Shown: positions 54,795-64,000, counted from the stretch's first letter. The stretch: 64,000 bases of DNA from Zunongwangia sp. HGR-M22 (GCF_027594425.1 NZ_CP115159.1:857001-921000); one strand, 5' to 3'. The notes: generated by a model not told the origin, from the sequence alone. Program-made: numbers and translations.

Positions 54795-55130
54795 ATGGAA
54801 ATAAGTTGGAGAGACTTTGAGAAAGTGGAAATGCGAGTAGGGACTATTATTGAAGTTATAGAATTTCCCGAGGCTAGAAAACCAGCCTATAAATTGAAAA
54901 TCGATTTTGGAAAACATATTGGTTTTAAAAAGACTTCTGCCCAAATCACCACTAACTACAAACCACAAGACTTAATGGGAAAGCAGGTTGTTGCTGTGGT
55001 TAATTTTCCTGATAAGCAAATTGCAAATTTTATGAGTGAGTGTTTGGTTATGGGCGCCGTTGGCGATCATAATGACATCACATTAATCGAACCCGGTTTG
55101 CATGTAGAGAATGGACTAAGAATTGGCTAA
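54795..55130 (+). CDS. csaA: tRNA-binding protein/chaperone CsaA
   Basis: 111 aa. WRDFEKVEMRVGTIIEVIEF opens a stand-alone EMAP-II/OB-fold tRNA-binding domain, followed by PAYKLKIDFGKHIGFKKTSA, the QITTNYKPQDLMGKQVVAVV strand set and SECLVMGAVG. The start at 54795 gives the standard CsaA length; a longer in-frame extension from 54615 would run into the divergent gene and is rejected. CsaA binds tRNA and is reported to have chaperone activity in Bacillus. Its stop is only 5 nt from the convergent ktrA stop. Confidence 0.9.
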   Translation: MEISWRDFEKVEMRVGTIIEVIEFPEARKPAYKLKIDFGKHIGFKKTSAQITTNYKPQDLMGKQVVAVVNFPDKQIANFMSECLVMGAVGDHNDITLIEPGLHVENGLRIG

Positions 55131-55135
55131 TAAGC

Positions 55136-55843
55136 TTATAGATTTCTCTCGTTTTTCTCTTGATCTTCTAAAAGTTTTCTCATGTCTTTTTTGTTGCCGT
55201 AGATCACCATAATATCATCTTTATATAATTTGGTCTCTGCTGAAGCAACTCCTTTGATATTGGTGATTTTTTTAGGTGCACCAAGGTCGTTTTTGCCTTC
55301 GGTGATTTTCATTGTTGTAAGAATTATCAAATTATAATCTTCCCTAAAACGAATATCTTTCAACATCTTATTGTCGTATTGTTTAGGCACCTGAATTTCG
55401 ATAATACCGTAATCTTCGTTAAGCTCAAAACTATCTATTACACCACGCATGTTTAGTTTCTTAGCCCAACGTTCGGCAGTTTCTTCTTCAGGATGTATAA
55501 TTTCATCTACGCCCATAGCTTCAAGAACCATTTCCTGCAAACCTTGCTGTGCCCGGCTAATAAGTCTTTTAACATTCAGCTTTTTCATCAATGCAGTGGC
55601 CATAACATTGGCGCCCTTATTTTCGCCTATAGCTATTACAACCACATCTGTATCTCTTATTGGTAAATTGGATACTGCAGCAGAATCTGTTCCGTCAAGA
55701 TTAATAGCATGCGTAATCTTATCTTTAATGGCCTCTATACGATCCATGCGCAGATCTACGCCAATAACTTCATTATTTAGTGCGGTTAGCTTTTGAGCTA
55801 AAGATGAACCAAAGTTTCCTAATCCAATAATGATATATTTCAT
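55136..55843 (-). CDS. Potassium-channel gating RCK protein (KtrA/TrkA type)
   Basis: 235 aa. The N-terminal Rossmann domain is YIIIGLGNFGSSLAQKLTAL followed by NNEVIGVD (GxGxxG plus acidic ligand). The C-terminal RCK-C domain ends VASAETKLYKDDIMVIYGNK. It is a one-unit (KtrA-length) regulator that forms a ring under the KtrB pore and opens it on binding ATP or c-di-AMP. It lies 7 nt downstream of the pore gene. Confidence 0.92.
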   Translation of the reverse strand: MKYIIIGLGNFGSSLAQKLTALNNEVIGVDLRMDRIEAIKDKITHAINLDGTDSAAVSNLPIRDTDVVVIAIGENKGANVMATALMKKLNVKRLISRAQQGLQEMVLEAMGVDEIIHPEEETAERWAKKLNMRGVIDSFELNEDYGIIEIQVPKQYDNKMLKDIRFREDYNLIILTTMKITEGKNDLGAPKKITNIKGVASAETKLYKDDIMVIYGNKKDMRKLLEDQEKNERNL

Positions 55844-55850
55844 AATGTTA

Positions 55851-57614
55851 TTAGTTAATTAAAACTTCCTCTGTAGGGTATTTGTAATTTAAGTGTTTAA
55901 CGTCGGAAAGAAATGCTGCCATGATAGTAAGCATGCTTACTCGGCCGGCAAACATGGTTGCTACCAATACTATTTTTGAAGCGCTGGAAAAGCTTCCGGT
56001 AATCCCTAAGCTTAATCCCACGGTACTATATGCCGATATACATTCGAAAGCGACGTCCAAAAGGTGCATTTCAGGATCGAAATAAGAAATTAATAAAATA
56101 GCGAAACCAACAAAAAGCATCGATAAGCTCATTATAGCAAAAGCTCTACGTAATGAGTTATTTGCAATTTCCCGGTTATAGACTTCTACACGATCTTTTC
56201 CTTTTGCCAAACTCAGGAAATTAAGAGTTGCAATAGCTATGGTACTAGTCTTTATACCACCACCTGTAGATCCTGGCGAGGCTCCAACCCACATTAAAAA
56301 CATAATAACCATAATGGTAGAGAAATTAAGTGCGCCCATGTCTACAGAGTTAAAACCGGCAGTTCTGGGAGTGGAAGATCCAAAAAATGAGGCTGCTAAT
56401 TTTCCAAAGAAATTATAATCTTTTAAGGTATTATTGTATTCAAAAAACATGAAAAATACCATTCCGCCTACTAACAACACAGCTGTGGTAACTAGCACGA
56501 TTCTTGAATTTAAATTTAAAACCCAGGGCATATTTACCGGTTGATCTGGTCGTTGTAAACGTAGGAAATTCTTTTTCACAAAATATTTTCCGAATTTGTA
56601 GATATTTAAAACAATTGGAAATCCTAAACCACCTAAAATAAACAGTACTGCAAGAATGATATGTAGCGGAAAGTTTAGGCGATATTCTGGTTGATATAAA
56701 CTATATTCTAAAGTAGAGAAACCAGCATTACAGAATCCTGATATTGTATGAAAAATCGAGAAGAAAATACGATCTCCTATAGTATCAAATAATTTTGGAT
56801 CCAGACTGAAATAAATAAATACAGCGCCAATAAACTCGAATATAAAAGTTATAAATAAGATCTTTTTTAAAGCAGAAAAAACTTCACCAATAGTTTCAGA
56901 ATCGGTTACGTTTTTCATCATTAATTGATTTTCGTAAGAAGTGCTTCCTCGAAAAAAGTAACTAAAGTAGCTAGCGAAAGTCATAATTCCCAGTCCGCCT
57001 AGCTGTATCAAAATTAAAAGAATCGTTTGTCCAAAAAGGGTAAAATAGCTACCTGTGTCTACAACAATTAATCCCGTAACGCATACAGCACTGGTAGATG
57101 TAAATAATGCGTCAAGAAAAGAAATTCCATCATGAGTAGCCTTTGGCAACATAAGGCAAAGAGTACCCAATATAATTAGTATCAAAAAGCTTAATATGAA
57201 AAGTTGCGCAGGATTGATGTCTTTGCGGTTTATTTTCAATTCAAATCGCGAAAGTTCCCGGACAAAATAAACGATAAGAACCAGATAGATCCATCCCATT
57301 TTATTAAAGAACTCAAAGAAAATGATATTTTCTCGTATAAAATTAACTTGAGCAAGGGCAAGCAAACTAAAGAGACTGAAAATAACGGTATCGAAAACCT
57401 TAACTTTTTTATCAAATATTTCGTTAGAGATAAAATATCTTATAGCAATTGAAGGTATTCCTAAGAGAAGCGCAATAAAATAAAATGTCCTAATTTCAAC
57501 CTGAATAAATTTATCGTGCGAAAAACCTAAATCGAAAATAACAGCAACTACCGCAAAAAAGCTTAGCCAAAAAGAAAACCTTCTTAGGTATTTTAAAATC
57601 TTAAATTTACTCAT
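55851..57614 (-). CDS. Potassium uptake pore subunit (KtrB/TrkH type)
   Basis: 587 aa, longer than a minimal KtrB because of extra N-terminal helices (residues about 1-110). Four selectivity-filter loops are visible: SAVCVTGLIVVDTGSY, GFCNAGFSTLEYS, RTAGFNSVDMGALN and SAYSTVGLSLGI, each with the key glycine. The M2-type helices are intact. With KtrA it forms a Na+- or H+-dependent K+ uptake system for osmotic adaptation, which fits with the BCCT osmolyte operon elsewhere in the window. Confidence 0.92.
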   Translation of the reverse strand: MSKFKILKYLRRFSFWLSFFAVVAVIFDLGFSHDKFIQVEIRTFYFIALLLGIPSIAIRYFISNEIFDKKVKVFDTVIFSLFSLLALAQVNFIRENIIFFEFFNKMGWIYLVLIVYFVRELSRFELKINRKDINPAQLFILSFLILIILGTLCLMLPKATHDGISFLDALFTSTSAVCVTGLIVVDTGSYFTLFGQTILLILIQLGGLGIMTFASYFSYFFRGSTSYENQLMMKNVTDSETIGEVFSALKKILFITFIFEFIGAVFIYFSLDPKLFDTIGDRIFFSIFHTISGFCNAGFSTLEYSLYQPEYRLNFPLHIILAVLFILGGLGFPIVLNIYKFGKYFVKKNFLRLQRPDQPVNMPWVLNLNSRIVLVTTAVLLVGGMVFFMFFEYNNTLKDYNFFGKLAASFFGSSTPRTAGFNSVDMGALNFSTIMVIMFLMWVGASPGSTGGGIKTSTIAIATLNFLSLAKGKDRVEVYNREIANNSLRRAFAIMSLSMLFVGFAILLISYFDPEMHLLDVAFECISAYSTVGLSLGITGSFSSASKIVLVATMFAGRVSMLTIMAAFLSDVKHLNYKYPTEEVLIN

Positions 57615-57767
57615 ACACTACTTAGATTGGGTAGTTTTCAGTTGGTTTAATAAGTGCTAAGAAGACTTTTAAATTGAGCGCAAGATAAAGAGAAATGCAT
57701 AAATAGCGAGGAAGTTTGTTTTAAATAAAACAAAAAATTAAATCCGAATTACGAGTTACGGTAAAAA

Positions 57768-57803
57768 AATAAAAAGGGAACTATCGAAATATAGCCCCCT
57801 TTT
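57768..57803 (-). terminator. Terminator after M14 peptidase gene
   Basis: On the minus strand AAAGGG...CTATATTTCGATAG...CCCTTT forms a stem with mismatches near its middle and is followed by TTATTTTT. Confidence 0.7.
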
Positions 57804-57837
57804 TTATCTAATTTTAATTTTCAGTATTCTAATTCTA

Positions 57838-60357
57838 TTACATATGATCACCAAAGAAAATTGCATTCATAAGTAACTTATTGGTTCCGTACCAAAAAGC
57901 TCTAAAATTGGTGTTGTCTGTAAAATAAATTACGTTTCCTCTGCCAAGGCTTCCTTTTTTGAATGGAACGGTGTTTTTGATTTCCTCATTTTTTTCTTCG
58001 CTAATATATCCACTCAATAAGGGATCGTTAGTATACTGGATGGGATTATTATAGCTTTGATCATCTGCTTCGATAAAAGTAGTGGTATTTCTAAATAAAG
58101 CTAAATGATCGCTGGTATAACCAAAAGCGATAGGGTGAGAACGATCTAACTTTGCTTTAAAAATAGCTCCACCAATTCCCTGTGCTCCATAAAAATCACG
58201 ACGTTGCTCAAAGCTTACGTTTTTTGCTTCAAGATCATTAGTTTTAATTTCTAAATCCAAAAGTTTATTAGCATTTAAGAATCTAGCAGCATTTCTGTAA
58301 GCGATTAAAGTTCCGCCGTTTTTGATCCAGGTTTTTAATTTTTCAGTGTCACTTTCGCCTAATGCAGCCCCCCAACTATTCACTAAAATAATATCGGTGT
58401 AACGGCTAAGATCTGCCCTTCCAAAATTACGAGTATTCAATTTTGTAACTTTAATATCGTAGCGTTGATCGAATAAATGCCAAATTTCTCCGGCATCATA
58501 AGGAGTAACACCTTCACCAACTAAAAGCGCGATTTCCTGATTTTCTAACGGAAGGAAAAATCGACTTCCTAAATTAATTCCTGAAGTTAATCCTGTACCA
58601 ACCGCATCAATTTCAATATTAGAAGATTCAGCAACGTTTTTGATAAAATCGAAAAGCTCTTCTTTATTAAGTTTCTGGTTCTGAACCGGAATCATAATAC
58701 TTCCGTAGTCATATTGCTTATTTTTTGTTCCAAATTCCTGCATCGCTACTTTGGCTCGTAATCCTTTATTTAAGACCATATTTAACGCCTTTGGCGCATT
58801 ATAATCGTGCCATTCCATAACGTAAGCGTAATCGCTTTTTTCTACGGAAGGAATCGCTGGTTTTTCTAATTCAGTGATTCTTTTTCCTGCATTTGTTAAA
58901 GAAGCATCTTCGGTATAATCTACATTGAAAGCTAAAGGAAATGTCCAAGCTGAGATATCGTAGAATAAGCTATCCTTAAAACTGGTTCTTTTTTCGAACA
59001 TGGCTTGTACCAATCGATGCTGACGTTGATTTTTTGGAATGATATAAGAAGAACCTGGTTTGTAGGTTTTTCCGTTCTCGGTAAATTCTTCTGTTACAGG
59101 ATGAATTTCAATTTGGTGTCTTTTCATAATTTCAGCTAAGTAGTAAGCTGAATTTGCATCTTTACTGCTACCAAAAGCCCAGGCTCCTTTACCGGCAGAA
59201 TTTCTGGCGTTTTTATAAAAATCACGCTGATAATTCAACAATTTTACTCGCATGTTTTTGGCTGCTTTTAAAGTAGAAAGTGCTGCGGTAAATTGGTTTC
59301 TAATGGTGAAAGGAAAAGTCAAAATTCCGTTATCGGTTTCCTGAGCATGGCCACGAGAACTAGCCTGCTCGAATAAGATTCCGATACTTCCGTTGATGTC
59401 TGGGAATGTAGAGCCTTTTCCGTAGTAAAAATCATCATAGCTTTCTTCAGTAAAATAAAAACTTCCTAATTTGTCAAAAGCTTCGGCATGATAATTTCCT
59501 ATTTCCCGAGTTAATTCCTGGTTTAAATCTGGTGTTAATGGATGTGTTCTTGATGGAATTCCCGGTTGAAAGAAAAATGAAGCATTAGAGCCCATCTCGT
59601 GATGATCGGTTAAAATGTTAGGATACCAATCGTGAAATGTTTTGATTCTCGCTCTAGATTCTGGCAATTGTGCTGGCAACCAATCTCGGTTAAGATCGAA
59701 CCAATAATGGTTGGTACGCCCACCAGGCCAAACTTCGTTGTATTCGCGATCTTGTGGATCTGCATTAATATTTGCACTACGATTGGTATTTGCCCAGTAG
59801 GCAAAACGTTGCAGACCATCTGGATTAAAAGAGGGATCAAAAAGAATAATGGTGTTTTCCAATAATTCTTGAATCTCTTCGCCTTCAGCCGCAGCCAAAT
59901 GATAAGCAGCAACCAAAGCAGCATTGGTGCCGCTGGGTTCATTCCCATGAATCGAAAATCCCTGATTCACTATAATCGGCATATCTTCAGTATTAATATC
60001 TTCAGATCCTGCTTCCACTAAAGCTTTATGATTTTGGCGAATTTGATCTATGTTTTTAATATTCTCTTCCGAAGATATGGTTAACAACAATAAAGGTCTG
60101 CCTTCGTAAGTGGTGCCACGATTTTCTAAGCTAATGCGTGGGGATACTTCAGCAAGTTTTTTCATGTAATTCACCAATCTGTCGTGGCTAACATGCCATT
60201 GGCCAGGTACAAAACCTATCACATCCTGAGGTTTGGGGATTGTAGGATTGTAAGTAATATTTTTTGGCAAATAGTAATCGAGTGTTAAGGTATCGAAGTC
60301 CTGTGCCTGCGAAGCAATAGAGAAAATAATTAATAAAAGTGTAATAACTCTTCTCAT
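57838..60357 (-). CDS. M14 family zinc carboxypeptidase, secreted
   Basis: 839 aa with a signal peptide ending ASQAQ. The catalytic domain is at the N-terminal side: SIHGNEPSGTNAAL gives the zinc ligands His and Glu (about residue 137); DPSFNPDGLQRFAYWANTNR and WFDLNRDWLP form the substrate pocket; ILTDHHEMGSNASFFFQPG gives the third ligand His; and GILFEQASSRGHAQET carries the catalytic Glu. The C-terminal half (about 400-839) includes a glutamine-amidotransferase-like segment (DIILVNSWGAALGESDTEKL). This two-part layout is common in Bacteroidota M14 proteins of about 830-860 aa. Terminator downstream; 78 nt after the PUR gene. Confidence 0.92.
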   Translation of the reverse strand: MRRVITLLLIIFSIASQAQDFDTLTLDYYLPKNITYNPTIPKPQDVIGFVPGQWHVSHDRLVNYMKKLAEVSPRISLENRGTTYEGRPLLLLTISSEENIKNIDQIRQNHKALVEAGSEDINTEDMPIIVNQGFSIHGNEPSGTNAALVAAYHLAAAEGEEIQELLENTIILFDPSFNPDGLQRFAYWANTNRSANINADPQDREYNEVWPGGRTNHYWFDLNRDWLPAQLPESRARIKTFHDWYPNILTDHHEMGSNASFFFQPGIPSRTHPLTPDLNQELTREIGNYHAEAFDKLGSFYFTEESYDDFYYGKGSTFPDINGSIGILFEQASSRGHAQETDNGILTFPFTIRNQFTAALSTLKAAKNMRVKLLNYQRDFYKNARNSAGKGAWAFGSSKDANSAYYLAEIMKRHQIEIHPVTEEFTENGKTYKPGSSYIIPKNQRQHRLVQAMFEKRTSFKDSLFYDISAWTFPLAFNVDYTEDASLTNAGKRITELEKPAIPSVEKSDYAYVMEWHDYNAPKALNMVLNKGLRAKVAMQEFGTKNKQYDYGSIMIPVQNQKLNKEELFDFIKNVAESSNIEIDAVGTGLTSGINLGSRFFLPLENQEIALLVGEGVTPYDAGEIWHLFDQRYDIKVTKLNTRNFGRADLSRYTDIILVNSWGAALGESDTEKLKTWIKNGGTLIAYRNAARFLNANKLLDLEIKTNDLEAKNVSFEQRRDFYGAQGIGGAIFKAKLDRSHPIAFGYTSDHLALFRNTTTFIEADDQSYNNPIQYTNDPLLSGYISEEKNEEIKNTVPFKKGSLGRGNVIYFTDNTNFRAFWYGTNKLLMNAIFFGDHM

Positions 60358-60384
60358 AATGTTATTTGGTTTGAGGTATGAAAC

Positions 60385-60415
60385 AAAAAAACCGCCTCTG
60401 GTTAGGAAGCGGTTT
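60385..60415 (-). terminator. Terminator after PUR gene
   Basis: On the minus strand AAACCGC ... GCGGTTT is followed by a T-run. It lies in the 78-nt gap before the M14 gene, so the two genes are probably separate units. Confidence 0.8.
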
Positions 60416-60435
60416 GTAATTTATAGAAACTTTTT

Positions 60436-60813
60436 TTAAATATCGTCAAAGCTAACATCTGTAAAATTCTCGGGAGCAGCTTTTGCTTCTACAGCACCAG
60501 TACCTTCGTAAGTTGGTTTAAAGTCTTTCTGGTGGCGCTCACTAATTACTTCTTCGCCTTTTTCATCAAGAATAAAATCTGTCATTTCTTGAAGAATTTC
60601 ATTGAATCCTGCAAAATCTTCTTTGTAAAGGTAGATTTTGTGTTTCTTGTAATAGAAAGATCCATCATCATTAGTGAATTTCTTACTTTCTGTAATGGTT
60701 AGGTAGTAGTCGTTGGCACGAGTCGCTCTAACATCAAAGAAATAAGTTCTTCTTCCTGCTCTTAATACTTTAGAGAATATTTCTTCTTTCTCCATCAATC
60801 CCTTGTCGCTCAT
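60436..60813 (-). CDS. PUR family (DUF3276) nucleic-acid-binding protein
   Basis: 125 aa. IFSKVLRAGRRTYFFDVRAT, then NDYYLTITESKKFTNDDGSF, then IYLYKEDFAGFNEILQEMTD form one PUR repeat, the fold of eukaryotic Pur-alpha and of the Borrelia protein BpuR. The acidic/disordered tail (KAAPENFTDVSFDDI) follows. These proteins dimerise and bind single-stranded nucleic acid. They are nearly universal in Bacteroidota. The exact RNA or DNA targets here are unknown. It is monocistronic. Confidence 0.92.
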   Translation of the reverse strand: MSDKGLMEKEEIFSKVLRAGRRTYFFDVRATRANDYYLTITESKKFTNDDGSFYYKKHKIYLYKEDFAGFNEILQEMTDFILDEKGEEVISERHQKDFKPTYEGTGAVEAKAAPENFTDVSFDDI

Positions 60814-60889
60814 AAAATAAAATTCTTTAAATGGTTTAGTAAAGTTGCCTTCAAAAATCTAAAAAAAATTAACATTTTACAAGTAATTT

Positions 60890-62647
60890 TCACATTTCTT
60901 TCTCATTTAACTGTTTTGCGTACAGTTCTTTATAATAACCTTCTTTTTTAATTAGCTCATCATGTGTGCCCTGTTCCAAAATTTCGCCATCTTCTAGGAT
61001 AATTATTCGGTCGGCATTTTTTGCTGAAGAAATCCTGTGACTAACGATAATGGTCGTTTTTTCTCTTGAAATCTGAAATAGATTGTTAAGTATTGCTTCT
61101 TCGGTTTCCGTATCTACGGCTGAAAGGCAATCGTCAAATAACAAAATTTGTGGATCCTGAATAATAGCTCTAGCGATGGAAACTCGCTGTTTTTGTCCTC
61201 CAGATAAGGTGATCCCTCGTTCGCCAAGTACCGTTTCGTATCCTTTGCTAAATCCTTCTATGTTTTTGTGAACAGAAGCCGTTTTTGCAGCTTTCACAAC
61301 TTCCTGGTCGGTAGCATCTGTTTTTCCGAACTTGATATTATTACCGATAGAATCACTAAATAGGAAAGCATCTTGCGGTACATAACCAATACTGCGTCTT
61401 AGATTATCTAAGTTTAAATTCTGAACATTTTTGCCATCTACTTCAATAGCTCCTTCATCTACATCATACAGGCGACCAATAAGATCGAGTACCGTAGATT
61501 TACCAGAACCTGTTTTACCAATAATCGCTAAAGTTTCTCCTTGATTTACTTCAAAAGAAATATTCTTTAAAGCGGTAATATTTGTGTCGTCGTAGGTAAA
61601 GGTCACATTTTTAAAGTTTATTTTACCCAATATTTCATCCTCGGTTTCTTTGTGATTTTTAATTTCGGGTTCGCTGTCTAAAAATTCGTTTATACGTTCT
61701 TGTGAAGCTTCGGCTTGTTTAACTAAAGACGTCACCCATCCAATAGAAGCTACCGGCCAGGTAAGCATATTTACGTACAGTAAGAATTCTACTATAATAC
61801 CAAGATTATCAATTTGTCCTGTAATATATTGTCTCCCGCCGATATAAATTACAAGTACATTACTAATACCTATAAGTAATACCATTAACGGAAAGAAAAA
61901 TGCCTGAACTTTTACAAGATCAATATTTTTATCTCGGCTGGTATTAGAAAGATCGGTAAAATTATCATCGGTTTGCTGCTCGAGTCCATACGATTTAATA
62001 ACCGCAATTCCGCTAAAACTTTCCTGTGTAAAGGTGTTAAGTTTAGATAAATACTGCTGAACAACTGTACTGCGTTTTTGGATTGAAATACTAAGTTTGT
62101 AAATGGCAAACGATAGTATTGGCAGAGGAATCACCGTGTACAACGTTAAAATAGGTGCAGCCTGTATCATAAAGATTAATACTACGATGGTAGAGGTAAG
62201 TGTAGTTACCGTATACATTATAGCAGGCCCCAGGTACATCCTTACTTTGGTAACATCTTCACTTATCCGGTTCATTAAATCTCCGGTACGATTTTTCTTA
62301 TAGAAATTAAGCGATAATTCCTGATAATGTTTAAAAACCACGTTTTTAAGATCGTACTCAATATGTCTGGAAACTACGATAAAAGTCTGTCGCATTAAAA
62401 AAGTAAAAAACGCAGAAATTAGGGTAGAACCAACCAGCAATAAAATATTCTTAACAAGCTCTGCTTTTAACGTATCATAATTGGTAAGTTCACCATTAAC
62501 ATATTGCTCGATAGCATCGGTAGAATTACCAACAAGTGGAATAAAATATAGCCCGAAAATTCTCGAAATAATCGTAACCACCAATCCGATTAGCAATTTC
62601 CACTTGTATTTTAGAAAGAATTTATTGAGTGTTCTTAAATGTTTCAT
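60890..62647 (-). CDS. ABC-type exporter, fused membrane and ATPase domains
   Basis: 585 aa. Six membrane helices fill residues 1-310; the loop HYQELSLNFYKKNRTGDLMN is the usual coupling-helix region before 'GDLMNRISED'. The ATPase domain carries Walker A GKTGSGKST, Q-loop YVPQDAFLFSDSI, signature LSGGQKQRVSIARAI, Walker B ILLFDDCLSAVD and the H-loop IIVSHRISS. It belongs to the MsbA/lipid-drug exporter class (half transporter that works as a dimer). The substrate is unknown. Confidence 0.93.
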   Translation of the reverse strand: MKHLRTLNKFFLKYKWKLLIGLVVTIISRIFGLYFIPLVGNSTDAIEQYVNGELTNYDTLKAELVKNILLLVGSTLISAFFTFLMRQTFIVVSRHIEYDLKNVVFKHYQELSLNFYKKNRTGDLMNRISEDVTKVRMYLGPAIMYTVTTLTSTIVVLIFMIQAAPILTLYTVIPLPILSFAIYKLSISIQKRSTVVQQYLSKLNTFTQESFSGIAVIKSYGLEQQTDDNFTDLSNTSRDKNIDLVKVQAFFFPLMVLLIGISNVLVIYIGGRQYITGQIDNLGIIVEFLLYVNMLTWPVASIGWVTSLVKQAEASQERINEFLDSEPEIKNHKETEDEILGKINFKNVTFTYDDTNITALKNISFEVNQGETLAIIGKTGSGKSTVLDLIGRLYDVDEGAIEVDGKNVQNLNLDNLRRSIGYVPQDAFLFSDSIGNNIKFGKTDATDQEVVKAAKTASVHKNIEGFSKGYETVLGERGITLSGGQKQRVSIARAIIQDPQILLFDDCLSAVDTETEEAILNNLFQISREKTTIIVSHRISSAKNADRIIILEDGEILEQGTHDELIKKEGYYKELYAKQLNEKEM

Positions 62648-62722
62648 CCTTAAAATAGATCTCTAATTTTTAAGAATATGATATTTTAACCATTATTTAA
62701 TGATGTTAAATTAAAATATTCT

Positions 62723-62730
62723 TATTTTTG
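62723..62730 (+). promoter_or_regulatory. -7 box upstream of leucine dehydrogenase gene
   Basis: TATTTTTG matches the Bacteroidota -7 consensus TAnnTTTG. It would place transcription start near 62737, which argues for the ATG at 62786 over the earlier in-frame ATG at 62744. No clear TTG sits at the right -33 distance. Confidence 0.4.
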
Positions 62731-62785
62731 CAGCGTCATTTTTATGAAATTCAAAAATGACATTAATTTTAAAAACCCGCAAATT

Positions 62786-63889
62786 ATGCAAGTTGATGTT
62801 TTAAATGCTAAAGAACTTAAAAAAGCTGCACCAGTGTTTGGACAGCTTTCGTTCGATAATCATGAACAGGTTGTATTTTGTAACGACAAAGATACAGGAT
62901 TAAAAGCAATAATAGGTATTCATAATACAGTTTTGGGACCGGCGCTTGGTGGTACAAGAATGTGGAATTATACCAGCGAATGGGAGGCATTAAATGATGT
63001 ATTACGTTTATCTCGTGGGATGACATTTAAGAGCGCAATTACCGGTTTAAACCTTGGTGGTGGTAAGGCGGTAATTATGGGAGATGCAAAAACTCAAAAG
63101 ACTCCAGAGTTAATGAGAAGATTTGGGCAATATGTAGATTCTCTTAGCGGAAAATATATCACAGCTGAAGATGTTGGTATGGAAACTTCAGATATGGATA
63201 TTGTAAGAGATGTAACTCCTTATGTTGCGGGAATTTCTGAAGAAAGAGGAGGGACAGGAAATCCTTCACCAGTTACTGCTTATGGCGTGTTTATGGGAAT
63301 TAAAGCAGCAGCTAAATATAAGTTTGGTACAGATGAACTTGAAGATCGTACTGTATTAGTACAGGGAATAGGTCACGTAGGTGAAGCTTTAGTAGAGTAT
63401 TTAACAAACGACGGTGCAAAAGTTTATATTACCGATATTAGCGAAGAACGTTTGCAGGAAGTACGTAATAAATATGGTGCAATTATTTTTGATGAAGCCG
63501 ATATTTATAGCGCCCATGTAGATATTTATGCACCATGTGCTTTAGGAGCTACAATCGACGATGAAACTGTAAATCGTCTAAACTGTAAAGTTGTTGCAGG
63601 TGCGGCAAACAACCAACTAGCAGATGAGGTAAAACATGGCCAGATTTTGCGCGAAAGAGGAATCGTTTATGCGCCAGATTTTCTGATTAATGCCGGAGGA
63701 ATAATAAATGTGTATGCTGAATTGGAAAAATACAGCAAACAGGAAATTATCTCTAAAACAGAAAATATTTATAATACAACCTTGCAAATCCTTGAAACAG
63801 CGGCAAGGGAAGACATGACGACTCATTTTGCAGCGCTTAAAATTGCGAAGCAAAGAATTGATGATAGAAAAAAATCAAGTTTGAAGTAG
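62786..63889 (+). CDS. Leucine dehydrogenase (Glu/Leu/Phe/Val dehydrogenase family)
   Basis: 367 aa from ATG 62786. A start at 62744 would add 14 residues but leave almost no 5' leader downstream of the -7 box. GPALGGTRMWNY and RLSRGMTFKSAITGLNLGGG followed by KAVI contain the catalytic lysines. VLVQGIGHVGEALVEYL is the NAD-binding glycine motif, and LINAGGIINVYAELE is the usual late signature. The enzyme reversibly deaminates branched-chain amino acids, linking their catabolism to 2-oxo acids used for branched fatty acids. Terminator downstream. Confidence 0.92.
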   Translation: MQVDVLNAKELKKAAPVFGQLSFDNHEQVVFCNDKDTGLKAIIGIHNTVLGPALGGTRMWNYTSEWEALNDVLRLSRGMTFKSAITGLNLGGGKAVIMGDAKTQKTPELMRRFGQYVDSLSGKYITAEDVGMETSDMDIVRDVTPYVAGISEERGGTGNPSPVTAYGVFMGIKAAAKYKFGTDELEDRTVLVQGIGHVGEALVEYLTNDGAKVYITDISEERLQEVRNKYGAIIFDEADIYSAHVDIYAPCALGATIDDETVNRLNCKVVAGAANNQLADEVKHGQILRERGIVYAPDFLINAGGIINVYAELEKYSKQEIISKTENIYNTTLQILETAAREDMTTHFAALKIAKQRIDDRKKSSLK

Positions 63890-63917
63890 CCAGAATCAAA
63901 ATATTGATATTTTTGCA

Positions 63918-63946
63918 GGGCGAAAGAATAATCTTTCGCCCTTTTT
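63918..63946 (+). terminator. Terminator after leucine dehydrogenase gene
   Basis: A perfect 10-bp stem, GGGCGAAAGA with TCTTTCGCCC, a 4-nt loop and T5. Confidence 0.9.
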
Positions 63947-63973
63947 AAATTCTAAAAAAGTTCTTTTACAGTT

Positions 63974-64000
63974 ATGTTGACAAGAAGACATATTCGAGTT
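63974..64000 (+). CDS. nusB: Start of nusB (transcription antitermination factor), cut by window end
   Basis: The last 27 nt read ATG TTG ACA AGA AGA CAT ATT CGA GTT, that is MLTRRHIRV, the highly conserved opening of flavobacterial NusB. Only nine codons are visible, so the call rests on this short signature and the upstream terminator. Confidence 0.75.

Overview
The window looks like chromosomal DNA of a marine or environmental Flavobacteriaceae (Bacteroidota), in the Gramella/Zunongwangia/Salegentibacter range. This is inferred from gene families and not from a database search. The supporting features are a SusD-type polysaccharide utilisation locus with a hybrid two-component regulator, a type IX secretion (type B) C-terminal domain, a tmRNA whose tag reads GENNYALAA, a PUR/DUF3276 protein, AT-rich intergenic DNA, gene starts without clear Shine-Dalgarno sequences and occasional TAnnTTTG -7 boxes.

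Layout. 1-15.2 kb (+): a glycan utilisation locus with SusD (cut by the window start), GH92 alpha-mannosidase, GH89 alpha-N-acetylglucosaminidase, an HGSNAT-like membrane acetyltransferase, GH115 alpha-glucuronidase, a hybrid sensor/regulator and GH43. 15.2-21.1 kb: an accessory segment downstream of the tmRNA gene (ssrA). It holds a large secreted T9SS protein, two decayed genes absent from simple ORF calling (one RtcB-like, one secreted protein), a small membrane protein, a REP-type transposase fragment and a palindromic element. A 12-bp copy of the tmRNA 3' end lies at the far side. 21.4-25.7 kb (+): lysine/saccharopine-type dehydrogenase, M13 peptidase and a secreted EEP-family phosphatase/nuclease.

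25.7-28.4 kb (-): a compact module of a Coq4-like protein, a DUF2236/MpaB-like protein, two small membrane proteins and a winged-helix regulator. Three near-identical 19-bp palindromes stand in front of its three transcription blocks. 28.5-33.4 kb (-): two paralogous porins, a BCCT transporter and a universal stress protein, probably one osmolyte uptake operon. 33.5-38.7 kb: a TlpA-type lipoprotein, kdsA and typA. 39.1-43.4 kb (+): a probable metal (copper) locus with two paralogous small CNGKC membrane proteins, a lipoprotein, an MbnP-like lipoprotein, a di-heme peroxidase broken by a frameshift and an outer-membrane protein with a Cys-rich N-terminus.

43.5-64 kb: largely core genes. These are an FtsE-like ATPase, a giant TPR protein plus a plugless outer-membrane barrel, a PiT-like permease, an amidohydrolase, a cyclophilin-FKBP fusion, a 1-Cys peroxiredoxin, a redoxin, CsaA, a KtrA/KtrB potassium system, an M14 carboxypeptidase, a PUR protein, an ABC exporter, leucine dehydrogenase and the first nine codons of nusB.

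The best candidates for something undescribed are the palindrome-controlled Coq4/DUF2236 module, the CNGKC-MbnP-peroxidase locus and the adjacent HGSNAT-like and NAGLU-like pair in the glycan locus.
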